Below are positions 1 to 5,873 of a stretch of 64,000 bases of DNA, in pieces (the first letter of the stretch is position 1; every line of letters starts with the position of its first letter). The stretch is from assembly GCA_041648175.1 (NCBI GenBank), contig JBAZPO010000003.1, forward strand, positions 236,176-300,175, written 5' to 3'. The position numbers were made by a program, and so were the translations under genes. The DNA is from Desulfobaccales bacterium (GTDB taxonomy: Bacteria > Desulfobacterota > Desulfobaccia > Desulfobaccales > 0-14-0-80-60-11). The notes under the pieces are model-generated. The model was not told where the DNA came from, made no database searches, and saw only the letters and a program-made list of their open reading frames with translations.

Positions 1-2
1 AT

Positions 3-239
3 CCGGTTGAAGTGGGCCAGCAGCTGCGGTTTTCCAGCCCCCACGGCCCCGTGTCCGGCACGGTATTGAGCATTGAGCCCGATAAATTCACGGTGGACTT
101 CAACCATCCTCTGGCAGGGCAGACGCTGCAGTTCATGATCAAAATCGTGGGCATCAGCGATGCCCCCACCCAGCAACAGGGCGGGTGCTCCTGCAGCACT
201 CCTTCCTCCTGCTCCTCTGGCTGCGACTCCTGCGGCTAA
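3..239 (+). CDS. SlyD-like FKBP-type peptidyl-prolyl isomerase, C-terminal part
   Basis: The gene enters from the left edge, so only the last 78 or so codons are visible; the frame is open back to position 3. The text VDFNHPLAGQTL is the hallmark of SlyD-type FKBP prolyl isomerases (cytoplasmic folding helpers with an inserted chaperone domain). The last 20 residues are rich in Cys, Ser and Gly, like the metal-binding tail of SlyD, so nickel or zinc binding is likely by family analogy. The gene is followed after 23 bp by a strong intrinsic terminator. The true start and catalytic core are outside the window. Confidence 0.85.
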   Translation, partial: PVEVGQQLRFSSPHGPVSGTVLSIEPDKFTVDFNHPLAGQTLQFMIKIVGISDAPTQQQGGCSCSTPSSCSSGCDSCG

Positions 240-262
240 CTTAGCTGGACACAACATATAAG

Positions 263-301
263 GGGATGGCGCGGGTTAGCCTAGCGCCATCCCTTTTTTA
301 T
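263..301 (+). terminator. Intrinsic terminator of the SlyD-like gene
   Basis: A perfect 10-bp stem (263-272 with 284-293, arm GGGATGGCGC), an 11-nt loop, then six T. It lies just after the stop at 239 and fits rho-independent termination. Confidence 0.9.
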
Positions 302-344
302 TGCGCCGCCAGGGGATAGGGGTTTAAGCCTGGGGAAGCAATTT

Positions 345-388
345 AAAAACACCGCCTTCTCCGGGGGGATGGGAGAGAAGGCGGTGTT
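345..388 (-). terminator. Intrinsic terminator of the anti-sigma / metal-sensor operon
   Basis: A perfect 14-bp stem (348-361 with 375-388) and 13-nt loop. Read on the minus strand the stem is followed by a short T run. It lies 25 bp past the stop of the Gly/Gln-rich gene and ends that operon. Confidence 0.8.
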
Positions 389-412
389 GCAGTTACAGCG
401 TCAGGTTTGGGT

Positions 413-736
413 TTATTGGGTAACGGGCGGAGGGCTGGGCTGGGTGTTGGGCTGATAGTTACGGCCGCCACCCCGATTACCCCGGCGCCCCATGTTGGCC
501 TGGGGGTTATTGTTCCAGTTTCCCTGGGTATTCTGGTAGCCTTGGTTAATGGGGCACGTGCCGGAGCCCGCGCCATATCCCATGCCTTGGCCCTGGCCTT
601 GCCCGCAGCCCCAGCCCTGGCCACCCTGCCCCTGTTGGCCTTTGCCGCGCATTTGCGCCATACCGGGCACCGCCCAGAGCATGACCATGGCCAAAGCCAG
701 GACTATACCGATTGTCAACCACTTATTTTTTTTCAT
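413..736 (-). CDS. Small secreted Gly/Gln/Asn-rich protein
   Basis: 107 residues with a clear Sec signal peptide: KKNK, a hydrophobic stretch of about 18 residues, then a likely cut after GMAQ. The mature part is low complexity, made of Gly, Gln, Asn and Pro with two lone Cys residues, and has no domain I recognise. It is the last gene of a three-gene minus-strand operon, after a Metal_resist-like protein and an anti-sigma factor, so a role in the cell-envelope or metal stress response is likely. That role is inferred from position only. An intrinsic terminator follows. Confidence 0.7.
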   Translation of the reverse strand: MKKNKWLTIGIVLALAMVMLWAVPGMAQMRGKGQQGQGGQGWGCGQGQGQGMGYGAGSGTCPINQGYQNTQGNWNNNPQANMGRRGNRGGGRNYQPNTQPSPPPVTQ

Positions 737-781
737 CTTAGCTCTCCTTTGCGTGATTCCGGGTTGGCATCACACCGTTAT

Positions 782-1366
782 TTACTTTGGGCCTTCCCCG
801 GGGGGCGGACCTCCCTGGGGAGGCGGACCCGGCCCCATGCCACGGCCCATGCCCTGCCTCATACCGGGACCTCGATGGCGCCCGAAGCCGGGACCCATGG
901 GCCCACAGGCACCTTCCGGGCCGCATAAATGGGTCTGCACCTTGCTTAAGAACGCGGTCCGCTGTTGAGGATTCAGGGTTTTCCGGAAGGCCAACATAAA
1001 CCGCACCATTTCTTCTTCCAGGCTGCCTTGCAGATTGCTGATTTCCTTCACTTTGGCCTGAATGGCGCTCATGGGAGTGGCTTCGTTCTGGATCAGGTTA
1101 AAGAGTTCCTGGCGCTTTTGGGCCAACTCCTGCTTGATTTCACCCACCTTGCGACGATGCTCGGGAAACAGGCCGTGCAGGGCCTGACGCTGGGAGCTAT
1201 CCAGGTTGAGCTCACTCCACAGCGCGCGCAGGGGCAGCGGCGGGGTCGACTGAGCCAAAACATTCTGCTGCTGATCCTGGTGGCGCAGGTAGGCGAAGGT
1301 GCCGATGGTGCCCAAGTTCAGCGCCACAGAAAAAATCACCAGATATATGAGCCAGTCTCGTTTCAC
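782..1366 (-). CDS. Periplasmic heavy-metal sensor/resistance protein (ZraP/CnrX/Spy-like)
   Basis: 194 residues. An uncleaved signal or anchor (about residues 5-27, LIYLVIFSVALNLGTIG) is followed by a helical region with the pattern LWSELNLDSSQRQAL...LFPEHRRKVGEIKQEL and later FRKTLNPQQRTAFL. These LTxxQ-like repeats are typical of the Metal_resist/ZraP/CpxP group, which are periplasmic metal-binding or chaperone proteins. The last 40 residues are Gly/Pro/Met/His-rich and could bind metal. The start codon overlaps the stop of the anti-sigma gene (ATGA), so the two are translationally coupled. Family assignment is good; the ligand is unknown. Confidence 0.75.
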   Translation of the reverse strand: MKRDWLIYLVIFSVALNLGTIGTFAYLRHQDQQQNVLAQSTPPLPLRALWSELNLDSSQRQALHGLFPEHRRKVGEIKQELAQKRQELFNLIQNEATPMSAIQAKVKEISNLQGSLEEEMVRFMLAFRKTLNPQQRTAFLSKVQTHLCGPEGACGPMGPGFGRHRGPGMRQGMGRGMGPGPPPQGGPPPGEGPK

Positions 1367-1800
1367 GGGAGGATGCCGTTGCCGTCGTCAGGTTGATAAG
1401 AAGCCACGATGGTGCCCAAAGAGCCCTGGGGATAATCTTGGAAGACCTCCAGGCTGGCCACTTCCGACGCCGTCCCGCTGGACGCCGCCGGATCATAAAA
1501 GCTCCGGGCCATGCCGCCGCCCAAGGCGACGCCCAGAACCAGGCAGGCGGCCAAGGCCACGGACTGCCACCACTGCCGGCGGCGGCGGGGCTGCATCTGA
1601 GCCAGGACTTTCTCGGCCAGGCCCGGAGGCACCGGCGCCGAAAGCTCGCCCAGAGCCGTCTCCAAGGCCGTCAACTGGCGCCACTCTCGCCGGCAGGCTG
1701 CGCACCTCGAAACATGGGCCGAAAGGAGGGCTTCGGTGGTTTCGTCCAACTCCGCGTCCAGCCAGGCGGATAATTGTTCTCGTACTTCTTGGCATTCCAT
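1363..1800 (-). CDS. Anti-sigma factor with zinc-finger (zf-HC2) domain
   Basis: 145 residues. The N-terminal domain has the ZAS signature: Cys3, then H29-x3-C33-x2-C36 in HVSRCAAC. One membrane segment at about residues 82-101 (ALAACLVLGVALGGG) leaves a short outer tail of about 45 residues. Such proteins hold an ECF sigma factor inactive at the membrane. It is the first gene of the operon with the metal-sensor-like and Gly-rich genes. Unusually, no sigma gene sits directly upstream; the nearest ECF sigma on the same strand is 2.4 kb away (4248-4802), with two opposite-strand genes between. Confidence 0.85.
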   Translation of the reverse strand: MECQEVREQLSAWLDAELDETTEALLSAHVSRCAACRREWRQLTALETALGELSAPVPPGLAEKVLAQMQPRRRRQWWQSVALAACLVLGVALGGGMARSFYDPAASSGTASEVASLEVFQDYPQGSLGTIVASYQPDDGNGILP

Positions 1801-2586
1801 GGCGTATCGTGTTCCTGAGGAAATTTATCCTTTAGTAATTAAAACACCATACCTGATAAAATCCGGCGCGGCAGCCATAATTTTTCTTGACAGGCAATAA
1901 CGCTGGGGGCCGGGGGCGACCATCCCACTATAAGCCATTCCGCTAAGAATTGTTCATGATGAGAGAAAAAAATGGCTTTTAAACGGCCTTTAGTCCCTCA
2001 AAACAACCCCAATAATCGCCGGAAATGGCCGGACGCGGGACCAGTTGGGCAGAAAAAGTCGCATATGTGCCGGGCCATTGCGAGGTGCCCTCGCCCTATA
2101 ACCGGCCTAAACCCGCGTGCTGGCGCGTTCCGGCCGACGCAGTGTCAGGGGTGTGCCGCGCCTGTCCCAGGGTTAAAATCCGGCTTTCGCAAAAATTAGC
2201 CATTAATATCAACAAATTAATGCTGGCCCGGCATCCCTGTCCCGGGACGCGGCACAGGGGGGGCGGCTTTCGCCTGCCCATTTTCCTCAGGTTGGCCAGC
2301 AGTGTGCCACTTTTATCTCGGCAGGGCATAGTGACAGCATAAACTCAAGACTGCGTGGGCATCCAGCAATGATGAGAAAGGTGACAGGCTTTTCCTTCAG
2401 CGTCTCTGCGGTTAATTTTTTTCACCGCAGAGGCGCAGAGAACGCAGAGGGGGCTTATGTTCAATCCTTAAGTGATTGCGTATATTATCAGGGCCTCTTT
2501 CCTTGACGCCGCTAGCGGCCATGATTATTTTTCCCCTAAACGCACCAGTGACGACCGCCCAGTCCTGGGGTCAAAGGAGGGAGTTC
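1801..2586. other. Intergenic region, 786 bp, divergent promoters and a dispersed repeat
   Basis: The region separates the minus-strand anti-sigma operon from the plus-strand ferritin-like gene. ORFs such as the one at 1972-2199 have no recognisable protein character and no ribosome site, so I leave them out. A TTGACA lies at 1887-1892 without a well-spaced -10. An imperfect inverted repeat (around 2147-2172 and 2232-2262, sharing CTGTGCCGCG) could form a long hairpin. The right part holds the dispersed repeat at 2401-2481. I recognise no RNA gene here. Confidence 0.5.
2401..2481 (-). repeat. Dispersed ~80-bp repeat, copy 1 (inverted relative to copy at 55650)
   Basis: Its reverse complement matches 55650-55728 almost throughout: TATACGCAAT, ACTTAAG, ATTGAACATAAG, CTCTGCG and AACCGCAGAGACG in the same order. 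Its core is a hairpin with arms CTCTGCGGT and ACCGCAGAG around an A/T-rich loop. Confidence 0.8.
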
Positions 2587-2871
2587 ATGTTATCACAGAT
2601 ACCGGTGGATTTTAGCAAAGTCGCCAAAAATGATCTTGACAAGGAAATTCTCCGCGCAGCCATCATTGCTGAGCTTGATGCCATTAATCTTTACGATCAG
2701 ATGGCGGCTCTGGCAACCGACAAGGACATTAAAAAGGTCCTGCTGGATATCGCCCGGGAGGAAAAGACCCACGTAGGGGAATTCCAGACGATGCTTTTGC
2801 GCCTGGACGCCGAACAGGTCAAGGAAATGGAGCACGCCAAAAAAGAGATCAAGGAGCTTACCGGGAAGTAG
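2587..2871 (+). CDS. Small ferritin-like (rubrerythrin/EncFtn-like) diiron protein
   Basis: 94 residues from the ATG at 2587, which is preceded by AGGAGG at the right distance; a longer upstream reading frame lacks support. Two helices carry ferritin-type ligands: IIAELDAINLYDQM (Glu, Tyr) and IAREEKTHVGEF (E-E-x-x-H). This pattern resembles the short ferritin-like proteins that form dimers, including encapsulin cargo ferritins, and suggests iron binding or peroxide handling. I see no encapsulin gene nearby and no C-terminal cargo-loading extension, so encapsulation is not supported. It is likely monocistronic. Confidence 0.75.
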   Translation: MLSQIPVDFSKVAKNDLDKEILRAAIIAELDAINLYDQMAALATDKDIKKVLLDIAREEKTHVGEFQTMLLRLDAEQVKEMEHAKKEIKELTGK

Positions 2872-2923
2872 TACCACATGCGTTCAAAAAGCTATTTCAA
2901 GTAGTCACAGGTTGTAGCCTGCC

Positions 2924-2965
2924 CCTGCACAGGCGAGACGCCTGTGCCACCATTTTGAATGCGAA
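2924..2965 (+). repeat. Palindromic repeat left of the alcohol dehydrogenase gene
   Basis: Hairpin GCACAGGCG-aga-CGCCTGTGC (2927-2947), then a CACCATTTTGAATGCG tail. The hairpin and tail recur in the same orientation at 4183-4221, so the dehydrogenase gene is bracketed by direct repeats of about 40 bp. Confidence 0.85.
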
Positions 2966-2986
2966 TTGGTATAAGAAGGTTTCGAA

Positions 2987-4063
2987 GTGAAAATCCATGA
3001 AATTCGGGCAGCCGTTATCCGTGAACCCGGCTCATTACAGATCGAAGCGCTCGAAATGGAAGGGCCGCGGGAAGATGAAGTCCTGGTGCGTCTCAAAGCG
3101 ACGGGCATTTGCCATACCGACATAGATTTATGCGATGATTGGCGCGGACCTCCCGCGGTGTTGGGCCATGAGGGCGCGGGCACCGTGACAGAGGTCGGCA
3201 AGAAGATAACGGGTGTCAAGCCCGGCGATCATGTCGTACTCTCCTATCAGTCTTGCGGCCAATGCCGAGCATGCCGAGACGGACACCCGGTGAATTGCGA
3301 GCACTTCTGGGAGGCGAACTTCGGTTTGGCGCGCCTGGACGGCAGCAATGCCTTGGAGCGCAGCGGCGTTAAGGGGCACTTCTTCGGCCAATCATCTTTT
3401 GCCACCCACGTCCTGGCGACTGAACGCAACCTCGTCAAAGTTCAAAAAGACCTGCCTCTTGACCTCCTGGCTCCGCTCGGCTGCGGCCTCCAGACCGGAG
3501 CCGGGACGGTGATGAATTCTTTGAATGTCCCTAAAGGGGCAAGTATTGCCATCTTCGGCACGGGAGCGGTAGGTTTGGCGGCAGTCATGGCGGCGCGCCT
3601 TGTTGGCGCGGACCCGATCATAGGGGTCGACATGAATGCGGCGCGGCTCAAGCTCGCTTTGGAGTTGGGCGCCACCCACGTAATCAACAGCCGGAATGAG
3701 GATGTCGCCTCTTGCATCAGGGAATATACCGGTGGTGGCGTTGATTACGTCCTGGAAATAACCGGCGCCTCAAACATGTACCACCTCGCCGTTGAGGTTT
3801 TGAAGGCTCGGGGCACCGTGGCGCTTATTGCCAGGCCGAACGGCTCAACTTCCTTGTCCGAGGGACGGAAAATCTTAAGCATAATCCAGGGGGATGCGGT
3901 GCCGCAGTATTTTATCCCTAAACTCATCGAGCTGTATCGGGCCGGGCTGTTTCCCTTTGACCGCCTGGTCAAGTTCTATGATTTCAGCGAGATCAACCGG
4001 GCCATGGCCGATGCCAGACAGGGCGACACGATCAAGCCTGTGCTGCGCATCAACGAGGAATAG
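2987..4063 (+). CDS. Zinc-dependent alcohol dehydrogenase (aryl/benzyl-alcohol type, MDR family)
   Basis: 358 residues, full length for the medium-chain dehydrogenase family. The GTG start follows AAGG. Catalytic zinc ligands are C42 (GICHTD), H61-E62 (LGHEGAG) and C166 (LGCGLQTGAG); structural zinc cysteines are C90, C93, C96 and C104. The Rossmann motif is GTGAVG (191-196), and D215 at the end of beta-2 favours NAD over NADP. The GCGLQTGAG segment is typical of class III/aryl-alcohol types. It oxidises an alcohol or reduces an aldehyde; the substrate cannot be read from sequence. It stands alone between two copies of a palindromic repeat, facing opposite to the sigma genes on either side. 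Confidence 0.9.
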   Translation: MKIHEIRAAVIREPGSLQIEALEMEGPREDEVLVRLKATGICHTDIDLCDDWRGPPAVLGHEGAGTVTEVGKKITGVKPGDHVVLSYQSCGQCRACRDGHPVNCEHFWEANFGLARLDGSNALERSGVKGHFFGQSSFATHVLATERNLVKVQKDLPLDLLAPLGCGLQTGAGTVMNSLNVPKGASIAIFGTGAVGLAAVMAARLVGADPIIGVDMNAARLKLALELGATHVINSRNEDVASCIREYTGGGVDYVLEITGASNMYHLAVEVLKARGTVALIARPNGSTSLSEGRKILSIIQGDAVPQYFIPKLIELYRAGLFPFDRLVKFYDFSEINRAMADARQGDTIKPVLRINEE

Positions 4064-4110
4064 GAAGGACTTGCAATGTCTGATGCTATGTTGAGCTTAT
4101 AAGTGCAAAA

Positions 4111-4221
4111 CGCAGGCTAAAGCCTGCGGCTACCAATTACTTGAATGCTTTTCGTACGAAGCCGCAAGCTTTATAGGCTGCGCCTGCACAGGCGAGACGC
4201 CTGTGCCACCATTTGAATGCG
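4111..4221 (+). repeat. Palindromic repeat cluster right of the alcohol dehydrogenase gene
   Basis: Two different hairpins: CGCAGGCT-aa-AGCCTGCG at 4111-4128 followed by GCTACCAATTA, and the GCACAGGCG hairpin with CACC tail at 4183-4221. The cluster lies between two convergent genes and could act as a bidirectional transcription end. Confidence 0.8.
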
Positions 4222-4247
4222 GATTGCTCTCAGCCAACCCCGCCAGC

Positions 4248-4802
4248 TTATAAATAATCCTGCAACGCCTTTTTCAAGAACTGCCTCGCCCGTTTAAGCA
4301 AGCCATCCACCGCCTGGGGACTGAGGCCCATTTCCTCGGCGATTTCCTGGTAGGACATCCCCGCAAAGCGTTTCAGGACCAGGGCCCGGCGCTGGTTTTC
4401 GGGCAGGGCGTTTAAGAGCTGCTCCAACTGGCGGCTTAAATCCTGCTCCTCCAAGGCTTGCAGGGGGTTGGCCCCGGCATCGGCCACCAGGGGTGCATCA
4501 TCTCGGTCGAGGGACTCCTGGGGGTGGCGCTGGCGCAAGAGATTGAGGCAGTGGTTGGCGGTGATGCGGTGCAGCCAGGCGCTCACCGTGGCCTTGGGCT
4601 CAAAGCGGTGGGCATGCTCATAAACCTTGAGAAAGACCTCCTGGAGGGCGTCTTCAGCCTCCAGGGGATCTTTCAGCAGACGGTAGGCGACCTGGTAGAG
4701 ACGGCTCTGATGGCGGCGAATGAGCTCCGCCAGGGCAGCCTGGTCTCCCCGGGCCACCCGCCGGAGCACGGCGTAATCCAGATCGGTGGGCTCGGCGGTC
4801 AA
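4248..4802 (-). CDS. ECF-type RNA polymerase sigma factor (sigma-70 family)
   Basis: 184 residues with sigma region 2 (about 25-95: ELIRRHQSRLYQVAYRLL, DALQEVFLKVYE, WLHRITANHCLNLLR) and region 4 (about 130-180: LPENQRRALVLKRFAGMSYQEIA, a helix-turn-helix). It directs RNA polymerase to a small set of stress promoters. Its start overlaps the stop of the zinc-ribbon gene upstream (ATGA), so they form one operon. No anti-sigma gene follows it; the zf-HC2 anti-sigma factor on the same strand at 1363-1800 is the likely partner, separated by two opposite-strand genes (inference). Confidence 0.9.
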   Translation of the reverse strand: MTAEPTDLDYAVLRRVARGDQAALAELIRRHQSRLYQVAYRLLKDPLEAEDALQEVFLKVYEHAHRFEPKATVSAWLHRITANHCLNLLRQRHPQESLDRDDAPLVADAGANPLQALEEQDLSRQLEQLLNALPENQRRALVLKRFAGMSYQEIAEEMGLSPQAVDGLLKRARQFLKKALQDYL

Positions 4803-5164
4803 AACAGGGTGAGGAGGATGATATCGTCCTTCTTGCAGGCCCGGAGCTTTTCCATGTGGCGCAGAGGGGCGAACTCCCGCCGCAACCCCTCTTCATTCAG
4901 GCCCAGATGGGTGGCGGCTTCGGCCATAGGCACCTCGCCCCGTTCCTTCACCAGGTTAAAAAGCTTCTGTTGCGTTGGGGTCAAATCATGCCCACCGGGG
5001 ACGTCCTTGAGGCTCTTGGCCGTGTGCACCGCCCAGGGGTCGCAGACCACGGTGGGGGTTAAGGCGTCCATGTAACAGTCCTCGCAGATTTCCTCCCCGC
5101 GAAATTCCTTAACCTCGCCGGCGTCCACCGCGGTACCGCACTTGGCGCATTGCTTATCCGACAT
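4799..5164 (-). CDS. Zinc-ribbon plus winged-helix-like protein coupled to the sigma factor
   Basis: 121 residues. The N-terminal half has two CxxC pairs (C6/C9 and C27/C30), a LIM or rubredoxin-like zinc ribbon. The C-terminal half (about 60-121) reads as a helix-turn-helix: LTPTQQKLFNLVKERGEVPMAEAATHLGLNEEGLRREF. That suggests DNA binding or sensing. It overlaps the ECF sigma gene by 4 bp. I do not recognise a named family. A redox- or metal-sensing accessory regulator of the sigma factor is a reasonable guess from context. Confidence 0.65.
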   Translation of the reverse strand: MSDKQCAKCGTAVDAGEVKEFRGEEICEDCYMDALTPTVVCDPWAVHTAKSLKDVPGGHDLTPTQQKLFNLVKERGEVPMAEAATHLGLNEEGLRREFAPLRHMEKLRACKKDDIILLTLF

Positions 5165-5218
5165 ACTGCCTCGCCTCCTATCATTTTAGACCCTGAAGAG
5201 CCTGAGGAGTTATGCTCG

Positions 5219-5294
5219 TTGCCAAAAATTTTTTCCTGCTCACCCTTCACCCTCACCCACAGGGGAGAGGAGGAAAAGGAAAGAACGTTTGGCA
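5219..5294 (+). mobile_element. MITE-like element with terminal inverted repeats, copy 1
   Basis: 76 bp starting TTGCCAAAAATTTTTTCC and ending GGAAAGAACGTTTGGCA, so the ends are imperfect inverted repeats. The middle has a CACCCACAGGGGAG hairpin. Related copies lie at 26969-27048 and 62960-63022. No coding capacity. Confidence 0.65.
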
Positions 5295-5323
5295 GGCGCT
5301 ATAATCGACTCCCCATAGGCCCT

Positions 5324-5352
5324 GAAAAAAGGGGGCGGTGCAAACACCGCCC
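5324..5352 (-). terminator. Intrinsic terminator downstream of the 5400-5804 gene
   Basis: 8-bp stem GGGCGGTG/CACCGCCC (5333-5340 with 5345-5352) with a four-base loop; read on the minus strand it runs into CCTTTTTTC. It lies about 50 bp past the stop at 5400. Confidence 0.85.
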
Positions 5353-5399
5353 GCCCCCGAAAGAAGGGGTAAACCAGAGCCGATCAGCAGGCTAATCAA

Positions 5400-5804
5400 C
5401 TATAATTCGTAACTCCCCTCCATCTCCAGGACAAATTCGCCATGCTTGTCAGAGGGCTTGACAACAAAAGTGCCGCTCCCTTTGAGGGTGCTCAACTTGC
5501 CGATGCCTTTGTAGACCTCCCATTTCCCCTTGGTCATGGCACCCTGTTTGTCTCCGTGGAAGCGGGAGTAAACTGCACCGTTCTGGTAGATAGTGGTGGC
5601 ATAGCCGCTCATGGGGCCGTCGCCTTTGATGCGGTCATGAAAACCGACGCTGCGCCGGGAAACAAACTCGCCGGCCACGCCGGGGGTGTAATTAAGGGGC
5701 TCACCCTCCATTTCGGTGAGCATCAGGGTGTGGTCAGGGACATCGCCCACGGAAAGCAATTCCCGGCGGGTGACGTAAATCTTGAAGCTGGCTTTGCGTT
5801 GCAT
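5400..5804 (-). CDS. Conserved hypothetical protein, probable beta-barrel (lipocalin-like)
   Basis: 134 residues, no signal peptide or membrane segment. Alternating polar and hydrophobic stretches with many Gly turns (KGSGTFVVKP, GEFVLEMEGSYEL) suggest an antiparallel beta-barrel, as in DUF3224, AttH or lipocalin-like folds. I do not recognise a firm family. The start ATG follows a clear GGAGG (visible on the minus strand). It is downstream of gyrB on the same strand but 69 bp away, with its own terminator. Confidence 0.55.
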   Translation of the reverse strand: MQRKASFKIYVTRRELLSVGDVPDHTLMLTEMEGEPLNYTPGVAGEFVSRRSVGFHDRIKGDGPMSGYATTIYQNGAVYSRFHGDKQGAMTKGKWEVYKGIGKLSTLKGSGTFVVKPSDKHGEFVLEMEGSYEL

Positions 5805-5873
5805 GGTGGTACCTCCTTGAAAAGGTGGTTGTATGGATGCAAGCCGTTGTCTCGCTCCTGATCACTCAAGATG

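Noticed and set aside
1972..2342. Two overlapping small plus-strand frames
   Set aside because: No ribosome sites and no protein-like composition; they sit in an intergenic region with repeats.
2587..2871. Encapsulin cargo system
   Set aside because: The ferritin-like protein fits, but there is no encapsulin shell gene and no cargo-loading tail.
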